Assembly: GCA_019359035.1 (NCBI GenBank) | Contig: JAHHIC010000004.1 | Coordinates: 1 to 33,822 of the forward strand | Origin: Scytonematopsis contorta HA4267-MV1 | GTDB lineage: Bacteria; Cyanobacteriota; Cyanobacteriia; Cyanobacteriales; Nostocaceae | DNA: 33,822 bases | Reading direction: 5' to 3' | In this document: one piece after another, positions 1 to 7,166 of the stretch | Layout: each line of letters starts with the position of its first letter | Position numbering within the stretch: position 1 is the stretch's first letter | Program-made: the position numbers and the translations under genes | Notes under the pieces: model-generated | Told to the model about the DNA's origin: nothing | Database searches by the model: none | Seen by the model: only the letters and a program-made list of their open reading frames with translations

Positions 1-22
1 TCCAATTGTAAGGTAAAAAAAA

Positions 23-220
23 ATGCTAATATATCTGGCATGGGCTTTCTGTGGATGCACGAGTTGTGGTTGTGGTAACAACAACTCTACTACAGAAAGC
101 CTTCTTTATTTTTGGCGAAGGTATTGAGAAAACGAAAAAATTTTATGTCCTCATTGCAAGCGCACAGCGACGAACGGAATAAAATGCAAAGGAATTTGTG
201 TAGCTGACAATGACTATTGA
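23..220 (+). pseudogene. Cys-rich mini-protein gene interrupted by an in-frame TGA
   Basis: An ATG at 23 with AAGG about 9 nt upstream opens a frame that reads a Cys/Gly-rich peptide (CGCTSCGCG around residues 10-18, ending LLYFWRRY) to a TGA at 125-127. The same frame continues without shift through ENEKIL, then CPHC at 146-157, then CKGIC, and ends VADNDY-stop at 218-220. The CPxC and CxxxC pairs look like a zinc-ribbon, and both halves share one frame, so I read this as one gene of about 65 codons with a single nonsense codon rather than two genes. I do not recognise the family. A functional 34-aa product ending at the TGA, or recoding of the TGA, is possible but less likely. The frame has a stop at 14-16 just before the ATG, so this is not the tail of a longer gene. 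Confidence 0.4.
43..101. repeat. Nested inverted repeat inside the Cys-rich mini-gene
   Basis: GGCTTTCTGT at 43-52 is perfectly complementary to ACAGAAAGCC at 92-101. A second 7-bp pair, GAGTTGT at 61-67 with ACAACTC at 81-87, lies inside. The transcript could fold into a long interrupted hairpin followed by a T-rich stretch (102-112), which also resembles a terminator. It lies inside the small reading frame, which is unusual. Confidence 0.5.
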
Positions 221-298
221 GGTTACAACTATATTTAGCATCCTTTGTTTGGGCTGCGTAAAAACTAAAAAGTAGAAAGTAAAAAATATATATAAACG

Positions 299-1312
299 AT
301 GTTAGTCACAAAACAGCCTGTTCTCAGACGTTTTTGGTATCCGGTGATTGAGATGAAGCAATTACACCAAAGCCCAAAATCCTTTGAACTATTAGGGGAA
401 CCTATAGTTTTATGGCTGAAACGAGATGGACAACCAGTAGCAGTGCAAGACCGATGTTGTCATCGTTCGGCAAAACTGTCTGGGGGAAAAATTATTGATG
501 ATAATATCAGATGTCCGTATCATGGCTGGACGTTTAACGATTGTGGGAAATGCGTCCACGTACCGCAGCTAGGAGATAACCCCATTCCCTCGTCCTACCA
601 AGTTCCAGGCTATAAATGTATTGAGCGATACGGTTATGCTTGGGTTTGTTTGGGAGAACCTTTAGTAGATATTCCCCAAATTCCCGAAGCTAGTGACCCA
701 GATTTCCGTATGATTCATGAATTTAACGAACCTTGGAAAGTTGCTGGACTGAGGGTAATGGAAAATGAATTAGATTTAGCACACCCAACATTTGTTCATA
801 CTACTACTTTTGGTAGTGGTGACCATCCAATTCCTGATGTGATGGAAGTCAACGAAACAGAATGGGGATTAGTTTTAGAAGCAACTTTAGGGGTTGTGAA
901 TCCACCTTTGCAGCAGCAAAACTTAAAGATGGAAAACGACAAAACGACTCGTCTTCTAACAATGGACTGGTTTATGCCATTTACTTGTAAGCTAAGAATT
1001 GCATATCCTAATGGTTTAATTCAAATTATTGTCAACACCACAACTCCAATAAATGATTCAACTTCGCAGATAGTACAATTTTGCTTGCGTAACGACACAG
1101 AAGCAGATGTCCCAGCTAAAGACGTTATCGCATTTGACCGAGCAGTAACGTTAGAAGATAAAGCAATTTTGGAAACAACAGATTATGATGTACCCCTCAA
1201 TTTAAGTTTGGAACAACATATGATGACTGATAAACCAGGAATGTTAATGCGTCGTAAACTGGCTACTCTTTTAAAAGAACATGGAGAAGTTGAGCAAACA
1301 AAAGGTTCGTAG
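299..1312 (+). CDS. Rieske non-heme iron oxygenase
   Basis: This is a 337-aa oxygenase of the Rieske / mononuclear iron type. The [2Fe-2S] cluster ligands are visible as C53-x-H55 and C72-x2-H75 (CCH and CPYHGW). The catalytic iron site is N156-E-x-D159-x2-H162-x4-H167, followed by a TTTFG stretch typical of the PaO/Tic55/vanillate-demethylase branch. Electrons would come from a separate reductase, which is not in this window. Length and architecture fit an alpha subunit acting alone. The substrate cannot be read from the sequence; ring-hydroxylation or O-demethylation of an aromatic or tetrapyrrole-like compound is the usual range for this branch. The ATG at 299 has no clear Shine-Dalgarno, only an A/T-rich leader. 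No partner gene is adjacent, so it appears to be a single-gene unit. Confidence 0.85.
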   Translation: MLVTKQPVLRRFWYPVIEMKQLHQSPKSFELLGEPIVLWLKRDGQPVAVQDRCCHRSAKLSGGKIIDDNIRCPYHGWTFNDCGKCVHVPQLGDNPIPSSYQVPGYKCIERYGYAWVCLGEPLVDIPQIPEASDPDFRMIHEFNEPWKVAGLRVMENELDLAHPTFVHTTTFGSGDHPIPDVMEVNETEWGLVLEATLGVVNPPLQQQNLKMENDKTTRLLTMDWFMPFTCKLRIAYPNGLIQIIVNTTTPINDSTSQIVQFCLRNDTEADVPAKDVIAFDRAVTLEDKAILETTDYDVPLNLSLEQHMMTDKPGMLMRRKLATLLKEHGEVEQTKGS

Positions 1313-1381
1313 TTGGACTTTAGCCTCAAATTTATCAGCTAATAATTTTTTAATTTACCCATTTGTTTCAATGTAACTATT

Positions 1382-1406
1382 GTGGGGTGGGCATCCTTGC
1401 CCGCCC
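1382..1406. repeat. 25-bp dispersed repeat, copy 1 (TGGGCATCCTTGCCC core)
   Basis: A 25-bp sequence with a GGGCA/TGCCC inverted core lies 70 bp after the oxygenase stop. An identical copy is at 4104-4128, after the LEA-like gene. Both sit directly downstream of genes, so they may act as weak terminators or mRNA 3'-end structures. Confidence 0.75.
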
Positions 1407-1584
1407 GCTGATAATCTTTTAACTTAGCTTATTCTTCTATTTATAAGTTTATATTATTGTTTTGATAACAAGAAAAATTGTAATTGACCGAATATAGCGT
1501 TCCTAAATTAGTTATATTACAGTTGAGTTGCAGCATAATGTACAAAAATAGTAGTTGCATCAACAAAAGTAATCGGGGAAGAAC

Positions 1585-2904
1585 ATGACTTCAAGTTTAG
1601 AAAGTTATCAAACAGCTTACAGCGAAGCATCCAAAGCTTTGAACAGTGGCAACCCGAAACAAGCTTTCAATGTATTACAAGGAATTCTCGGTTATCCTGG
1701 ACATCCGGTACTATCAGAACATTGGCAAGAGGCATTTGGATTATTCAAAGAAGTCAGTAGAGCTTTCGCAGACGAAGATTTTTGCTCGAAAGTACAAAAA
1801 GTCACGGAAAAATCTGATGACACAGGTGCTCTCTATGAGTTAGGCTATGATTTGGTAGAGTCTTCTGTATGTGGAATTGCTGCGACAGTTCTCAATCGTG
1901 CAAATTATATTCAACCAGGTAATCCCGCATTTGTCTCGGAGTTAGTTTGTGCGTTAGAAAAAATAGGTTTACACGCAGAAGCATGTAGAGTATTGCATGA
2001 AGCTCCTAATTTGTTAGCTGCAAATTTTACTTGTCGTTATTTGTTAGCATTTAACAGCATCATGGTAGGCAATTTAGCAGAAGCAAAGCAAATTTTGCCT
2101 TCTCTACAACAAAGCCAAGATGCCAAAGAAATTTCAATGGCTGAAACTATTGCTGGGATGTTACAGCGTGCTGACGCATTACAATCAGTTTCGCCATTAG
2201 ATACAAAAGATTTACGCGGCTGGCATTATGTTTTGAACAATGCTTTATTATTGCACGTTTCTCTTAATAATTTGAATCAGGGAATGAACGGACGCTATGG
2301 TTGGATTCAAGATTCTTACTTATTTATTCGTGAGGGAATAGAGCGACTAATTAAAGTTTTAAATGCTTGGGAATTTCCTATTTCTAAAGTAATTATTTTA
2401 CCAGAGGTCAATAGTTCTATTTTGGGTCGTGCGGTAGCACAAATATTATCTTGTCCAATGGAAATATGGAGCGAAGAAAATAGTCAGTCTCCTGGTTTAA
2501 TAGTTGCTTATGATTTGTCTAAACTGGAAACAGGTTTATTAGAAAAACTTCAGAAGCGTCATCCTGAACAAGTTCTTTGGAGTCACGCTAGTTGTTGGAC
2601 AACAGAAATACCTGTTGCCGCTGACTTAATAACCTATTTATATCAGTTTAATATTTTACCTTGGGAACGTGGTCTAGGAGAGGAACAACTTAATGATTCA
2701 CCTCAAGAAACTATCGAACAATTATCAGAAATGATTGTTGCTCAAGTGGTTTATTGTGAAGATTTAAATAATTTAAACGAATTGCTTTCTATTGCCACAG
2801 CCATAAAAAACTTCCGCAGCCAAGATGATAGTTTCCAACTTACTCAAAGTAATTATAGGCTCAAACAATTAGTTGGTTCCCCTGTTAGTAGCAAAGTTTT
2901 TTAG
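1585..2904 (+). CDS. Helical-repeat (TPR-like) hypothetical protein
   Basis: This is a 439-aa soluble protein that I cannot assign to a named family. Residues 1-200 are rich in paired helices with small-residue packing (for example SKALNSGNPKQAFNVLQ and ANYIQPGNPAFVSELVCALEK), as in TPR/SEL1-like solenoids. The C-terminal half has alternating hydrophobic strands (KVIILPEV, LIVAYDL) that suggest a second alpha/beta domain, possibly Rossmann- or phosphoribosyltransferase-like; that is a guess from pattern alone. There is no signal peptide and no membrane span. The ATG at 1585 has a GGGGAAGAA Shine-Dalgarno-like stretch just upstream. The gene appears solitary. Its TAG stop at 2902-2904 lies exactly at the outer end of the inverted-repeat element that follows, so that element may have inserted at, or captured, the gene end. 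Confidence 0.75.
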   Translation: MTSSLESYQTAYSEASKALNSGNPKQAFNVLQGILGYPGHPVLSEHWQEAFGLFKEVSRAFADEDFCSKVQKVTEKSDDTGALYELGYDLVESSVCGIAATVLNRANYIQPGNPAFVSELVCALEKIGLHAEACRVLHEAPNLLAANFTCRYLLAFNSIMVGNLAEAKQILPSLQQSQDAKEISMAETIAGMLQRADALQSVSPLDTKDLRGWHYVLNNALLLHVSLNNLNQGMNGRYGWIQDSYLFIREGIERLIKVLNAWEFPISKVIILPEVNSSILGRAVAQILSCPMEIWSEENSQSPGLIVAYDLSKLETGLLEKLQKRHPEQVLWSHASCWTTEIPVAADLITYLYQFNILPWERGLGEEQLNDSPQETIEQLSEMIVAQVVYCEDLNNLNELLSIATAIKNFRSQDDSFQLTQSNYRLKQLVGSPVSSKVF

Positions 2905-2950
2905 AGGGTGTTTATAATAAAGTATTAAGTGTCATACATACCACACGCGA

Positions 2951-3228
2951 GCCAGTCAGTCAGCCAGCCAGTCAGTCAGCCAGTCAGCCAGTCAGCCAGC
3001 CAGCCAGCCAGTCAGCCAGCCAGTCAGCCAGTCAGCCAGCCAGTCAGCCAACCAGTCAGTCAGCCAGTTAGCCAGTTAGCCAGTCAGCCAGCCAGTCAGC
3101 CAGCCAGCCAACCAGCCAACCAGCCACTCAGTCAGCCAGCCAGTCAGCCAACCAGCCAGTTAGCCAGCCAGCCAGCCAGCCAACCAGCCAACCAGCCAGC
3201 CAGCCAACCAGCCAGCCAGCCAGCCAGT
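2951..3228. repeat. Tetranucleotide microsatellite (CAGC/CAGT/CAAC units)
   Basis: About 280 bp consist of roughly 70 imperfect 4-bp units built on CAGN. Because the unit is 4 bp, 12 nt encode a four-residue cycle, so the top strand is open as a Ser-Gln-Pro-Ala/Val repeat starting from GTG at 2929. I regard that frame as a by-product of the repeat, not as a gene: it has no Shine-Dalgarno and no non-repeat sequence. Confidence 0.9.
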
Positions 3229-3386
3229 GACTAAAGTCACTGTCTAAAAGCTAAAGTCCTCTAAAGAGGACTAGGAAGAAATAAGATTTTTGGGAATATT
3301 TTAAATTCTGTAAAGTATTTGTTTTTCATCTATTACTTAGTCCTCTTTTAGAGGACTTCAGCTTTTAGACAGTGACTTTAGTCACT
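3226..3386. repeat. Core hairpin: 48-bp inverted repeat with nested palindromes
   Basis: The left arm (3226-3273) and right arm (3338-3386) are complementary with one mismatch and one extra base. Each arm contains two smaller palindromes, AGTGACTAAAGTCACT and AGTCCTCTAAAGAGGACT, so cruciform or branched RNA folding is possible. Confidence 0.85.
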
Positions 3387-3634
3387 GGCTGGCTTATGGT
3401 GTGGATAATGCTTAATATTCTGTTTATAAACATCCTTTTAGATACGTAAACTATTATGTAGTGCAGGTAAGATAGAAGCATATAAAATGCCCATACTACG
3501 GTTAATCAAATGACAGATATGTTAGCTGATTTGATGTAACCTAATGGTTGGATAAGCTCTATCCAGAGAAAGTTTTGCCTTTAAAGCAAGGTGAAGTACA
3601 AATAGAATGCTATCAGAAATGAAAATGGTATTCT

Positions 3635-4081
3635 ATGAAACTGAATTATTTGACAAAACAACTTCCTAATTTTAAGCGTTGGATTGCTACAACATTATTA
3701 TGTGTGTCAGCAATGACATTTGTTTGGCAAGGTGCATTTTTCTCAAACACAGCAGCAATGGCTTTATCACAATCTAGCTTAATTGCCGAAGTAGACGCAG
3801 GCTCTAAGATTCAAGGAAAAGCTAGTGAAGATGCTGGACGAGCTAAAAATTTCATCCGAGATACGGCAGACAAGGTTAAGGAAACAGCAAATAAAAACGC
3901 TGACCGAGTTGACCGAGCAACAGATGACAATGGTAGTTTTGTTGAGCGTAAAGCTCGTAGAGATGCAGCTCGAATTCAGCAAAGAGCTAACGAGGATTCA
4001 GCTCGGACTCAAAAGGCTGTAGACAAAACTAAGAATGCTGTTGAACGGACTGTTGATAACATCAAGGATGCTTTTAACTAA
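3635..4081 (+). CDS. Exported LEA-like amphipathic helical protein
   Basis: This 148-aa protein begins with a basic n-region and a hydrophobic stretch (TTLLCVSAMTFVWQGAFF, about residues 19-36) typical of a signal peptide or anchor. A possible cleavage site follows an AMA motif near residue 42. From about residue 55 the chain is almost entirely charged, with Ala-, Lys-, Asp- and Arg-rich amphipathic helix (SEDAGRAKNFIRDTADKVKE, then similar turns to the end). This resembles late-embryogenesis-abundant/apolipoprotein-like 11-residue periodicity. A periplasmic or extracellular stress-protective role is plausible by analogy only. Upstream (3441-3634) I see no gene apart from a short frame, WLDKLYPEKVLP, ending at 3619-3621 and preceded directly by a stop, which may be decayed coding sequence. 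Confidence 0.75.
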   Translation: MKLNYLTKQLPNFKRWIATTLLCVSAMTFVWQGAFFSNTAAMALSQSSLIAEVDAGSKIQGKASEDAGRAKNFIRDTADKVKETANKNADRVDRATDDNGSFVERKARRDAARIQQRANEDSARTQKAVDKTKNAVERTVDNIKDAFN

Positions 4082-4103
4082 ACGCATCCCAACATAATCT
4101 CTT

Positions 4104-4128
4104 GTGGGGTGGGCATCCTTGCCCGCCC
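4104..4128. repeat. 25-bp dispersed repeat, copy 2
   Basis: This is identical to 1382-1406, including the GGGCA/TGCCC inverted core, and again lies just after a gene end (23 bp past the LEA-like stop). Confidence 0.75.
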
Positions 4129-4149
4129 TCTTGCACTTTATGAACTTGA

Positions 4150-4194
4150 AATTTGCTGTATTTTAATTTGCTATATTTTAATTTGCTGTATTTC
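4150..4194. repeat. Three tandem 15-bp units
   Basis: AATTTGCTGTATTTT occurs at 4150-4164, with one change at 4165-4179, and again with a changed last base at 4180-4194. It lies in the spacer upstream of hen1, about 95 bp before its start, and could be part of the cassette's promoter region. No function is assigned. Confidence 0.85.
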
Positions 4195-4286
4195 GTAGAT
4201 GAGCAGACCTTGGCAAACCTTTCCGGAATCGATTAACTTAGAGCGGTAGAAATCAGTACATTTTTGCTGAACCGTTTGGAAAGTTC

Positions 4287-5681
4287 ATGCTACTTACAAT
4301 TACAACTACATATCAACCAGCCACAGAGCTAGGCTACCTGTTACACAAACACCCAGACAAGTGCCAATCTTTTGCTCTTTCCTTTGGGCAAGCCCATGTA
4401 TTTTACCCAGAAGCTGACAACCAAAAATGTACAGCCGCATTACTATTGGATGTTAATCCAATAAAATTGGTGCGAGGAAAGGGCACAACACTACAACAAT
4501 ATGTAAGTGACCGTCCTTACGTTGCGTCTTCTTTTTTGAGCGTTGCTATATCCCAAGTATTTAGTACAGCCTTAGGTGGACGCTCTAAAGACAGACCAGA
4601 ACTAGCCCAAACCCCAATTCCTCTGACCGCAAAATTATCTGTATTACCCTGTCGTGGTGGTGAAGCTGTTCTGCGAGAGTTATTTGAACCTTTAGGCTAT
4701 AAAGTAATTACCCAAAGACACCACCTGGATGAAGAATTCCCTGAATGGGGAGAAAGTAGATATTTTACAGTTGAGTTACAGCATACCGTCACATTAAGTG
4801 ATTTACTCAGCCATCTTTATGTTTTGATACCAGTATTAGACGACGATAAACATTACTGGGTAGGGGATGAAGAAATAGAAAAACTGTTGCGTCATGGAGA
4901 AGGTTGGCTAGCCAATCATCCAGCAAAGGAACAGATTACCAAGCGTTACCTAAAACGTCAACAACGCTTAACTAGATTAGCATTAGCACAATTAACAGAA
5001 GAAGAAGAAGACCCCGACATCACAGAAGAAAGTCACGATAAAGAAGAAGCAATAGTCGAAAAACCGTTAAGCCTTAACAAGCAACGCTTAAATGCAGTAG
5101 TTACAGTCTTAAAAAATAACTACGCAAAACGAATAATTGACTTAGGTTGCGGTCAAGGTAACTTACTCAAAATGTTGCTCAAAGACAGTTTTTTTGAGAA
5201 AGTAACAGGAGTAGACGCATCTTACCGCTGCTTAGAAATAACTCAAGAAAGACTAGACAGACTACGTTTACCTCGTAACCAATGGGAACGCCTGCAACTA
5301 ATTCAAGGAGCATTAACTTACCAAGATAAACGTTTTAAAGGTTATGATGCAGCTGCGGTAATCGAGGTTATTGAACATCTCGATTTATATCGTTTAAACT
5401 CCTTTGAAAGAGTATTATTTGAATTTGCCAAACCGCAAACAGTAGTAGTAACAACACCAAATATCGAATATAACGTTAAATTTGAAACTCTCCCCGCAGG
5501 AAAATTACGCCATAGAGACCATCGCTTTGAATGGACAAGACAAGAATTTCAAAACTGGGCAAATACCGTAGCAGAAAAATTTAATTACAAAGTGGAATAT
5601 CAACCCATCGGAGAAGAAGACACAGAAGTAGGCTCCCCAACGCAAATGGCAATATTTAGGGGAGTAGGGAGTGGGGAGTAG
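4287..5681 (+). CDS. hen1: Hen1: 3'-terminal RNA ribose 2'-O-methyltransferase
   Basis: This 464-aa protein matches bacterial Hen1. The N-terminal half (about 1-240) corresponds to the region that in characterised systems contacts and activates the Pnkp ligase. The C-terminal half is the methyltransferase: the SAM-binding motif DLGCGQG lies at residues 285-291, and the Mn-binding site is E360-V-I-E363-H364 plus a later His (H409 or H412 in RHRDHRFEW). The family methylates the 2'-OH of the RNA 3' end before ligation, so that the repaired junction resists re-cleavage. An acidic linker (about 232-255) separates the domains. The ATG at 4287 has GGAAAG upstream. It is the first gene of the RNA-repair cassette. 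Its last residues, GVGSGE, are encoded by a GGGGAGT heptamer repeat, so the native stop may have been replaced by repeat sequence. Confidence 0.95.
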   Translation: MLLTITTTYQPATELGYLLHKHPDKCQSFALSFGQAHVFYPEADNQKCTAALLLDVNPIKLVRGKGTTLQQYVSDRPYVASSFLSVAISQVFSTALGGRSKDRPELAQTPIPLTAKLSVLPCRGGEAVLRELFEPLGYKVITQRHHLDEEFPEWGESRYFTVELQHTVTLSDLLSHLYVLIPVLDDDKHYWVGDEEIEKLLRHGEGWLANHPAKEQITKRYLKRQQRLTRLALAQLTEEEEDPDITEESHDKEEAIVEKPLSLNKQRLNAVVTVLKNNYAKRIIDLGCGQGNLLKMLLKDSFFEKVTGVDASYRCLEITQERLDRLRLPRNQWERLQLIQGALTYQDKRFKGYDAAAVIEVIEHLDLYRLNSFERVLFEFAKPQTVVVTTPNIEYNVKFETLPAGKLRHRDHRFEWTRQEFQNWANTVAEKFNYKVEYQPIGEEDTEVGSPTQMAIFRGVGSGE

Positions 5682-5750
5682 GGAGTGGGGAATGGGGAAT
5701 GGGGTTTCCTTCTTTCTTCTTCCTTCGTGTCCTTCGTGTCCTTCGTGGTT
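5658..5750. repeat. Heptamer (GGGGAGT/GGGGAAT) and 9-mer (TCCTTCGTG) repeats
   Basis: About 47 bp of GGGGAGT/GGGAGTA/GGGGAAT heptamers cover the last codons of hen1 and the spacer. A pyrimidine tract and three tandem TCCTTCGTG units (5721-5747) then abut the next ATG. The hen1-kinase spacer is thus entirely repeat sequence and offers no recognisable Shine-Dalgarno. Heptameric short tandem repeats of this kind are known from heterocystous cyanobacteria. Confidence 0.9.
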
Positions 5751-6200
5751 ATGGAAGCAATAATTTTTATTGGTATACAGGGAGCAGGTAAATCCACATT
5801 TTATAGAGAGTACTTCCTAAATACCCATATTCGTATTAACTTAGATATGTTGAAAACCCGTCACCGCGAAAGTATTTTTTTCCGAGCTTGCTTGGAAGCA
5901 AAACAACCTTTCGTAGTGGACAACACCAATCCTACAATAGAAGAACGTAGCCGTTATATTACAGCCGCAAAAGAAAATAAATTTCGTGTTATTGCTTATT
6001 ATTTTGATTCTCCTTTGTCAGAATGTAAGCGTAGGAATAATCAACGTTCTCCCAAGCAAATTATTCCCAATTCTGGAATTTATGCAACTCACAAAAAGTT
6101 AGTTATACCCATATGGTCAGAAGGGTTTAATGCAATCTACTCCGTCAAAACTGAATTAAATTACTCATTCAAAGTCGAGGAATGGCAGCGTGAAATTTGA
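5751..6200 (+). CDS. Small P-loop polynucleotide 5'-kinase (AAA_33 type)
   Basis: This 149-aa single-domain kinase carries a Walker A motif GIQGAGKST right at the N-terminus (residues 7-15). A phosphoacceptor-site Asp follows in INLDMLK, then a Walker-B-like VVDNTN and an Arg-rich lid (ECKRRNNQR). The order matches the kinase domain of Pnkp two genes downstream and T4 polynucleotide kinase, so transfer of phosphate from NTP to an RNA 5'-OH is the likely reaction. A nucleoside or zeta-toxin-like kinase role is not excluded. An earlier in-frame ATG at 5685 lies in repeat DNA and gives an unnatural N-terminus, so I chose 5751, directly before the conserved start MEAIIFIG. Its TGA lies 11 nt inside the next gene, implying translational coupling to the Thg1-like protein. 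Confidence 0.85.
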   Translation: MEAIIFIGIQGAGKSTFYREYFLNTHIRINLDMLKTRHRESIFFRACLEAKQPFVVDNTNPTIEERSRYITAAKENKFRVIAYYFDSPLSECKRRNNQRSPKQIIPNSGIYATHKKLVIPIWSEGFNAIYSVKTELNYSFKVEEWQREI

Positions 6201-6954
6201 AGAATTAGATAATAGAATGCGGGTTTTTGAAACAGCACACGACCATTGTGTATTACCCGGATTATATATAATCGCGAGGTTAGATGGACGCAGCTTTACT
6301 CGTCTGACAAAAGATGTTCATAAATTTGAAGCACCCTTTGACGAGCGCTTTCGGGATATGATGCTGACAACTGTCGAGCATTTAATGAATTGCGGTATTG
6401 ATATTATTTATGGATATACCCAAAGCGACGAAATTTCTTTACTTTTTGCACTAGATGAAAGTTCATTTAACCGAAAAACAAGGAAACTAAATTCAGTTTT
6501 ATCAGGTGAAGCTAGCGCAAAATTTTCTTTGTTATTAGGTGATATAGCATGTTTTGATTGCAGAATTTCTCAACTTCCTAATACAACAGAAGTAGCAAAT
6601 TATTTCCGCTGGAGAAGTGAAGACGCTCATAGGAACTCCCTTAACTCTTACTGTTATTGGTACTTACGTAAAGATGGACATACTGCAACCAAAGCAACTA
6701 GCATAATGAAAGGTTTATCTGTCGCTGACAAAAATGAATTATTGTTTCAACGTGGGATAATTTATAACCACCTTCCTAACTGGCAAAAACGCGGTTCAGG
6801 ATTATATTGGGAAGAATATGAAAAAATGGGATTTAACCCCCAAACAAATGAGACAGTTTCGGCTATCAGACGAAGAATTAAACGAGAGTTAGATTTACCT
6901 ATGAAGGAAGAATATAATCAGTTTATTGAGATATTTCTAACTTATAGCAATTAA
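6190..6954 (+). CDS. Thg1-like protein (3'-5' RNA polymerase / tRNA 5'-end repair)
   Basis: This 254-aa protein belongs to the tRNA-His guanylyltransferase (Thg1) superfamily, whose members add nucleotides in the reverse, 3'-to-5', direction. The palm-domain metal ligands are visible: D32 in RLDGRSFTR, and D80-E81 in YGYTQSDEISLLF. The H147-x-N-x2-N motif (HRNSLNSYCYW) and a KRGSGLYWE segment of the nucleotide-binding region also fit. Bacterial Thg1-like proteins restore 5'-truncated tRNAs in a template-directed way, after activating a 5'-phosphate with ATP. The start is GTG at 6190, overlapping the upstream kinase stop by 11 nt. A later ATG at 6217 would remove the conserved FEELDNRM segment. 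A location between a 5'-kinase and an RNA ligase fits a repair role rather than ordinary tRNA-His maturation. Confidence 0.9.
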   Translation: MKFEELDNRMRVFETAHDHCVLPGLYIIARLDGRSFTRLTKDVHKFEAPFDERFRDMMLTTVEHLMNCGIDIIYGYTQSDEISLLFALDESSFNRKTRKLNSVLSGEASAKFSLLLGDIACFDCRISQLPNTTEVANYFRWRSEDAHRNSLNSYCYWYLRKDGHTATKATSIMKGLSVADKNELLFQRGIIYNHLPNWQKRGSGLYWEEYEKMGFNPQTNETVSAIRRRIKRELDLPMKEEYNQFIEIFLTYSN

Positions 6955-7020
6955 GAGACCTAACCCCCCTACCCCCCACAGACCGATGAGGGAAGGGGGG
7001 AATAAGAAAAAAAAGCCTCT
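6955..7020. repeat. Degenerate CCTAACCCCCCTACCCC palindrome copy
   Basis: This is a C-rich block followed by GAGGGAAGGGGGG (from about 6988). It is the weakest of three copies of a dispersed element also found at 24341-24376 and 30151-30185. Here the stem is interrupted, so terminator function inside the cassette is doubtful. Confidence 0.6.
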
Positions 7021-7053
7021 CTTTGTTTCGGGGAGAGGTTTCGAGAGGGGTTC

Positions 7054-7166
7054 TACCAATTACCAATTACCAATTACCAATTACCAATTACCAATTACCA
7101 ATTACCAATTACCAATTACTAATTACCAATTACCAATTACCAATTACCAATTACCAATTACTCATT
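7054..7166. repeat. ACCAATT heptamer array forming the pnkp leader
   Basis: About 16 near-perfect 7-bp units run up to the pnkp ATG; the last unit (7160-7166) is degenerate. All three top-strand frames stay open through it, coding a seven-residue LPITNYQ cycle, and one of them fuses in frame to pnkp (ATG at 7023). No Shine-Dalgarno is visible between the array and the ATG. Confidence 0.95.

Larger units (their letters stand above)
2903..3440. repeat. Large composite inverted-repeat element (MITE-like)
   Basis: The outer left end (2903-2929, GGGTGTTTATAATAAAGTATTAAG) matches, inverted and with several mismatches, the right end at 3411-3437. Moving inwards both arms share CCACAC and GCCAG blocks, then a nearly perfect 48/49-bp arm pair (3226-3273 with 3338-3386) that itself contains smaller palindromes. 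About 64 bp of A/T-rich loop remain. The left arm is expanded by a tetranucleotide array, while the right arm keeps only one short GGCTGGCT copy of that motif. No transposase is encoded. The structure fits a non-autonomous element or a very long hairpin. Confidence 0.7.

Noticed and set aside
2951-3230. CRISPR-like array
   Set aside because: The units are 4 bp without spacers, so it is a microsatellite.
2929-3234. 101-aa Ser-Gln-Pro-rich frame over the tetranucleotide array
   Set aside because: The frame consists only of repeat units, a 4-bp repeat is open in more than one frame, and there is no Shine-Dalgarno or non-repeat domain.
3546-3621. Frame WLDKLYPEKVLPLK before the LEA-like gene
   Set aside because: It is preceded directly by a stop, has no start and no family; kept only as a remark under the LEA-like gene.
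5685-5750. 22-residue N-terminal extension of the small kinase
   Set aside because: It is made of heptamer and TCCTTCGTG repeats; the family begins at MEAIIFIG.
7054-7163. CRISPR or iteron-type origin
   Set aside because: The units are contiguous 7-mers typical of cyanobacterial short tandem repeats, with no replication gene nearby.
7023-7166. 48-residue N-terminal extension of Pnkp
   Set aside because: It is encoded by heptamer repeats; Pnkp family numbering and the position of the P-loop fit a start at 7167.
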